Below, piece after piece: positions 61,413-64,000 of a DNA stretch of 64,000 bases. Every line of letters starts with the position of its first letter. Within the stretch, counting starts at the first letter, position 1. The notes beneath the pieces are model-generated. The model did no database searches. It was given only the letters and a program-made list of their open reading frames with translations, and was not told where the DNA came from. The position numbers were made by a program, and so were the translations under genes. The DNA is from UBA7446 sp965656545 (lineage in GTDB: Bacteria; Bacteroidota; Bacteroidia; Flavobacteriales; Flavobacteriaceae), in the NCBI GenBank assembly GCA_965656545.1, contig CBFHKZ010000003.1, positions 1 through 64,000 on the forward strand, given 5' to 3'.

Positions 61413-62603
61413 TTATTTTTGATAAGCGTCTAATCCAAGTTTTAAAAGGGCAATGGCTCGAATTAGTTTTTCTGAATTTAGCACAAATGCTATGCGTATC
61501 ATGTCTTTTCCTGCTAAATCACCAGAGAAAAATCCATTTGCGGGCGCTACCATAAGCGTTTCACCGTTGTCTTGGAAAGACTCCAGCATCCACTTGGCAA
61601 AATGGTCGCTATCCGTAACGGGAAGTTTGACCAAACAGTAAAAAGCGCCTTTGGGTAAGGATACCGATACGCCTTCAATCTTATTTAAATGCTCAATTGC
61701 GGTCCTCCTTCTTTTTTCATATTCTTCAATGGCATTATCTAAATATTGTTGCGGCTCGTCAAGCGCAGCCTCACAAGCGTGTAGTGCAATGGTGGGCGGG
61801 CATAACCTTGACTGGGCAAACTTTAGCGCAGCATGTGTTACTTCCTTGTTTTTTGTGATAAGGCAGCCTATTCTAGCACCACACATGCTGTATCGCTTAG
61901 ACATGGAGTCAATGAGTATGGCATGCGCTGACAGATTTTCTAGCTGCATTACGGAGATGTGCTCGTGACCGTCGTAAACAAACTCACGGTACACCTCATC
62001 AACAATAAAGAACATATCGTGCTTTATGGCCAGTTGACCCAAACACTCAAGCTCCTCTTTGCTGTAAACATAACCAGACGGATTGTTTGGATTACAGATA
62101 AAAAGTGCTCTTGTCTTAGAAGTTATTGCCGCTTCTATGGTTTCAATATCGGGGAGTGAAAACTGACTTTCAAACGATGATGGAATGCCTACAACCTTAA
62201 CACCACAGGCCGCTGCAAATGTTTCATAGTTGGCGTAAAATGGTTCTGGGATGATAAGCTCGTCGCCTTCGTTGGTGATGCAGTCTAATGCCATAATAAT
62301 GGCTTCACTAGCTCCTGTGGTTACCAGAATGTCTTCTGCATCAATTTCAATATCGTGCTCTTGGTAATAAGAAACCAGCTTATTGCGGAACGAAACAGTT
62401 CCCTCAGAAGGTCCGTATGCAACAATGTCATCTGAAAAGTTTCGAATGGCTTCTAATGCGGTTTTGGGACTGGCCAAATCAGGTTGCCCAATGTTTAGAT
62501 GAAATACTTCAATACCACGTGCCTTGGCCATATTGGCTTGCTTGGCTAGCTTTCGAATGGGTGAGGTGGGTAAGTTTGCACCTTTCTTTGAAATAATCGG
62601 CAT
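61413..62603 (-). CDS. PLP-dependent aminotransferase, class I (aspartate aminotransferase-like)
   Basis: The 396-residue fold-type I enzyme has 'NIGQPDLASPKTALEAI', 'YGPSEGTVSFRNKL', 'CNPNNPSGYVYSKEEL', 'IVDEVYREFVYDG' and the Schiff-base Lys in SMSKRYSMCGARIG. It resembles the Bacteroidetes aspartate aminotransferase group; exact amino acid preference is undecided. It lies in an operon with DUF1573 upstream and murB downstream. Confidence 0.9.
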   Translation of the reverse strand: MPIISKKGANLPTSPIRKLAKQANMAKARGIEVFHLNIGQPDLASPKTALEAIRNFSDDIVAYGPSEGTVSFRNKLVSYYQEHDIEIDAEDILVTTGASEAIIMALDCITNEGDELIIPEPFYANYETFAAACGVKVVGIPSSFESQFSLPDIETIEAAITSKTRALFICNPNNPSGYVYSKEELECLGQLAIKHDMFFIVDEVYREFVYDGHEHISVMQLENLSAHAILIDSMSKRYSMCGARIGCLITKNKEVTHAALKFAQSRLCPPTIALHACEAALDEPQQYLDNAIEEYEKRRRTAIEHLNKIEGVSVSLPKGAFYCLVKLPVTDSDHFAKWMLESFQDNGETLMVAPANGFFSGDLAGKDMIRIAFVLNSEKLIRAIALLKLGLDAYQK

Positions 62604-62659
62604 TGAAATCGTTTGCCCGCAAAGATGCGAAAAATCAATGTTTTTTGCGAGGATTATTC

Positions 62660-63040
62660 TTAGGGTGCTTGCTCTACAACTTCCCCTTTAATCTTAAGGG
62701 CCACCATAGGGACAGAAGCATTGGAAGCAACCGTGATGGTTTTTCGAATGGGTCCAACACGCTCCGTATCATATTTTACTTCTATGATGTCGGATGCGCC
62801 AGGTGCAATGGGAGCATCTGGTTTTTTGGGAATGGTACAGCCACAAGAAGAACGTACTTGCGTAATCTTTAGTTCTGACGTTCCCGTATTGGTAAACCTA
62901 AACTGACGGATGCCATCTTCTCCTTTGAGAACGGTACCGTAGTCAATGGTAAGAGAGTCAAATGTAATGACAGCAGCGTCTTGAGCAGTAGCTGTTAAAC
63001 CTAATGCAACAGTGTAAAAACATATAAATATTCGTTTCAT
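62660..63040 (-). CDS. DUF1573 domain protein (secreted)
   Basis: The 126-residue protein has a signal peptide (residues 1-19, ending TATAQD) and the DUF1573 pattern 'FDSLTIDYGTVLKGEDGIRQFRFTNTGTSELKITQVRSSCGCTIP' with the typical SSCGC. It has an immunoglobulin-like beta fold and is periplasmic or surface-exposed, function unknown. It is divergent from valS. Confidence 0.93.
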   Translation of the reverse strand: MKRIFICFYTVALGLTATAQDAAVITFDSLTIDYGTVLKGEDGIRQFRFTNTGTSELKITQVRSSCGCTIPKKPDAPIAPGASDIIEVKYDTERVGPIRKTITVASNASVPMVALKIKGEVVEQAP

Positions 63041-63121
63041 GACGATAAATTTGGTTTTACTAAAGTAAGCATTAGTACCAATTGTGCAAAATTAGGGCTT
63101 TCAATTTCACTACTCGATGCC

Positions 63122-63129
63122 TACATTTG
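63122..63129 (+). promoter_or_regulatory. valS: -7 element of valS
   Basis: TACATTTG, 20 bases before the valS ATG; no clear -33 element. Confidence 0.5.
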
Positions 63130-63149
63130 CGCATTATAAGCACTAACGC

Positions 63150-64000
63150 ATGTCCATACCATCAAAATTCACACCAAAAGACGTAGAGCAAAAGTGGTAT
63201 GACTACTGGACAGCGAATAATTATTTTCATTCTACGCCAGACTCCCGCGAACCCTACACCATAGTGATTCCTCCACCAAATGTGACAGGTGTATTGCATA
63301 TGGGGCATTTGATGAACAATACACTTCAAGATGTATTGATTCGGCGCGCACGCATGCGCGGATACAATGCTTGCTGGGTACCAGGTACCGATCACGCCTC
63401 TATTGCGACAGAAGCAAAAGTGGTAAACAAGCTCAAAAACCAAGGTATAGACAAGAATGAAATTGGACGAGAAGCTTTTTTAGAACACGCTTGGGAATGG
63501 ACACATGAACACGGTGGTATTATTCTCGATCAATTAAAAAAATTAGGTTGCACTTGTGATTGGGATCGCACCAAATTTACCCTTGATCCTGAAATGTCTG
63601 CATCTGTTATTAAGGTCTTTGTTGACTTGTATAACAAAGGCATGATTTACCGTGGTTTTCGCATGGTGCATTGGGATCCCGAAGCACAAACTACACTTTC
63701 AGACGAGGAGGTCATTTACGAGGAGCGACAAGGAAATCTATACCACATTGCGTATGCCATTAAAGGCAGCGACGAAAAAGTAGTTGTAGCCACAACAAGA
63801 CCTGAAACACTTTTTGGTGACACGGCTGTTGCCATTCATCCAGAAGATGAACGTTATCTAGCACTGCATGGTAAAAAAGCCATAGTCCCTATTGTCAATA
63901 GAGTTGTGCCCATCATCAAAGATGCGTATGTCAGTTTGGAGTTAGGAACAGGCTGTTTGAAAGTGACCCCAGCGCATGACGAAAATGACAAGGCCTTAGG
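63150..64000 (+). CDS. valS: Valine--tRNA ligase, N-terminal part
   Basis: The gene runs off the window; 283 residues are visible. 'PPPNVTGVLHMGHL' contains the class I HIGH-type motif (HMGH). 'WVPGTDHASIATEAKV' and 'HWDPEAQTTLSDEEV' are ValS-specific. The editing (CP1) domain begins with 'VATTRPETLFGDTAVAIHPED'. No defect is visible in the part present. Confidence 0.96.
   Translation, partial: MSIPSKFTPKDVEQKWYDYWTANNYFHSTPDSREPYTIVIPPPNVTGVLHMGHLMNNTLQDVLIRRARMRGYNACWVPGTDHASIATEAKVVNKLKNQGIDKNEIGREAFLEHAWEWTHEHGGIILDQLKKLGCTCDWDRTKFTLDPEMSASVIKVFVDLYNKGMIYRGFRMVHWDPEAQTTLSDEEVIYEERQGNLYHIAYAIKGSDEKVVVATTRPETLFGDTAVAIHPEDERYLALHGKKAIVPIVNRVVPIIKDAYVSLELGTGCLKVTPAHDENDKAL

Overview
The window looks like chromosomal DNA from a flavobacterium or close relative (phylum Bacteroidetes). 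The evidence is the gene content: a Bacteroidetes-type putative porin, DUF4136, DUF1573 and DUF4953-like proteins, secreted lipoproteins, and a C4-zinc-ribbon/Nif3 pair. The promoters agree. Many genes are preceded by the Bacteroidetes -7 element TAnnTTTG, in the clearest cases with TTG or TTTG about 17-20 bases upstream, and Shine-Dalgarno sequences are not obvious. The alginate lyase and the sulfatase remnant suggest a marine or algal polysaccharide setting (inference). No rRNA, CRISPR, transposase or integrase was recognised in the 64 kb.

Layout. 1-3.2 kb: end of a sodium:solute symporter, a metallophosphoesterase, an alginate lyase-family gene and a 5'-truncated sulfatase. 3.2-4.2 kb: an intact initiator tRNA with three 3'-end remnants and a small GIY-YIG gene lodged beside one of them. 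4.2-24.8 kb: core genes, including era, der, alaS, hemL, lysS, lipB and rnhB, plus a metalloprotease, OmpA-like and envelope proteins, and a lipase gene interrupted by an in-frame stop. 24.8-39.4 kb: an accessory island between rnhB and a divergent porin gene. 39.4-64 kb: core genes again (porin, gltBD, nhaD, folC, tRNA-Val, glmS, acetoacetyl-CoA synthetase, lpxK, lipA, an Nramp relative, sigma factor, murB, aminotransferase, start of valS).

The island is the most interesting part. It holds a six-gene, tightly packed type I restriction-modification operon (hsdM, KilA-N gene, hsdS, reverse transcriptase, rhuM-like gene, hsdR) behind one good promoter. Around it are single-gene modules: an AlbA_2/Schlafen-type ATPase, a 259-aa GIY-YIG protein and a membrane-anchored TPR protein. 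Each single-gene module is bracketed by direct copies of the neighbouring core-gene end: three copies of the rnhB 5' end on the left and two copies of the porin leader on the right. The same signature, a duplicated end of a conserved gene beside foreign or remnant DNA, recurs at tRNA-fMet and tRNA-Val. The window therefore records repeated insertion by a mechanism that leaves target-end duplications and no visible recombinase gene.

All calls rest on reading the sequence and recognising families; no database search was possible. Promoter calls are pattern matches only.
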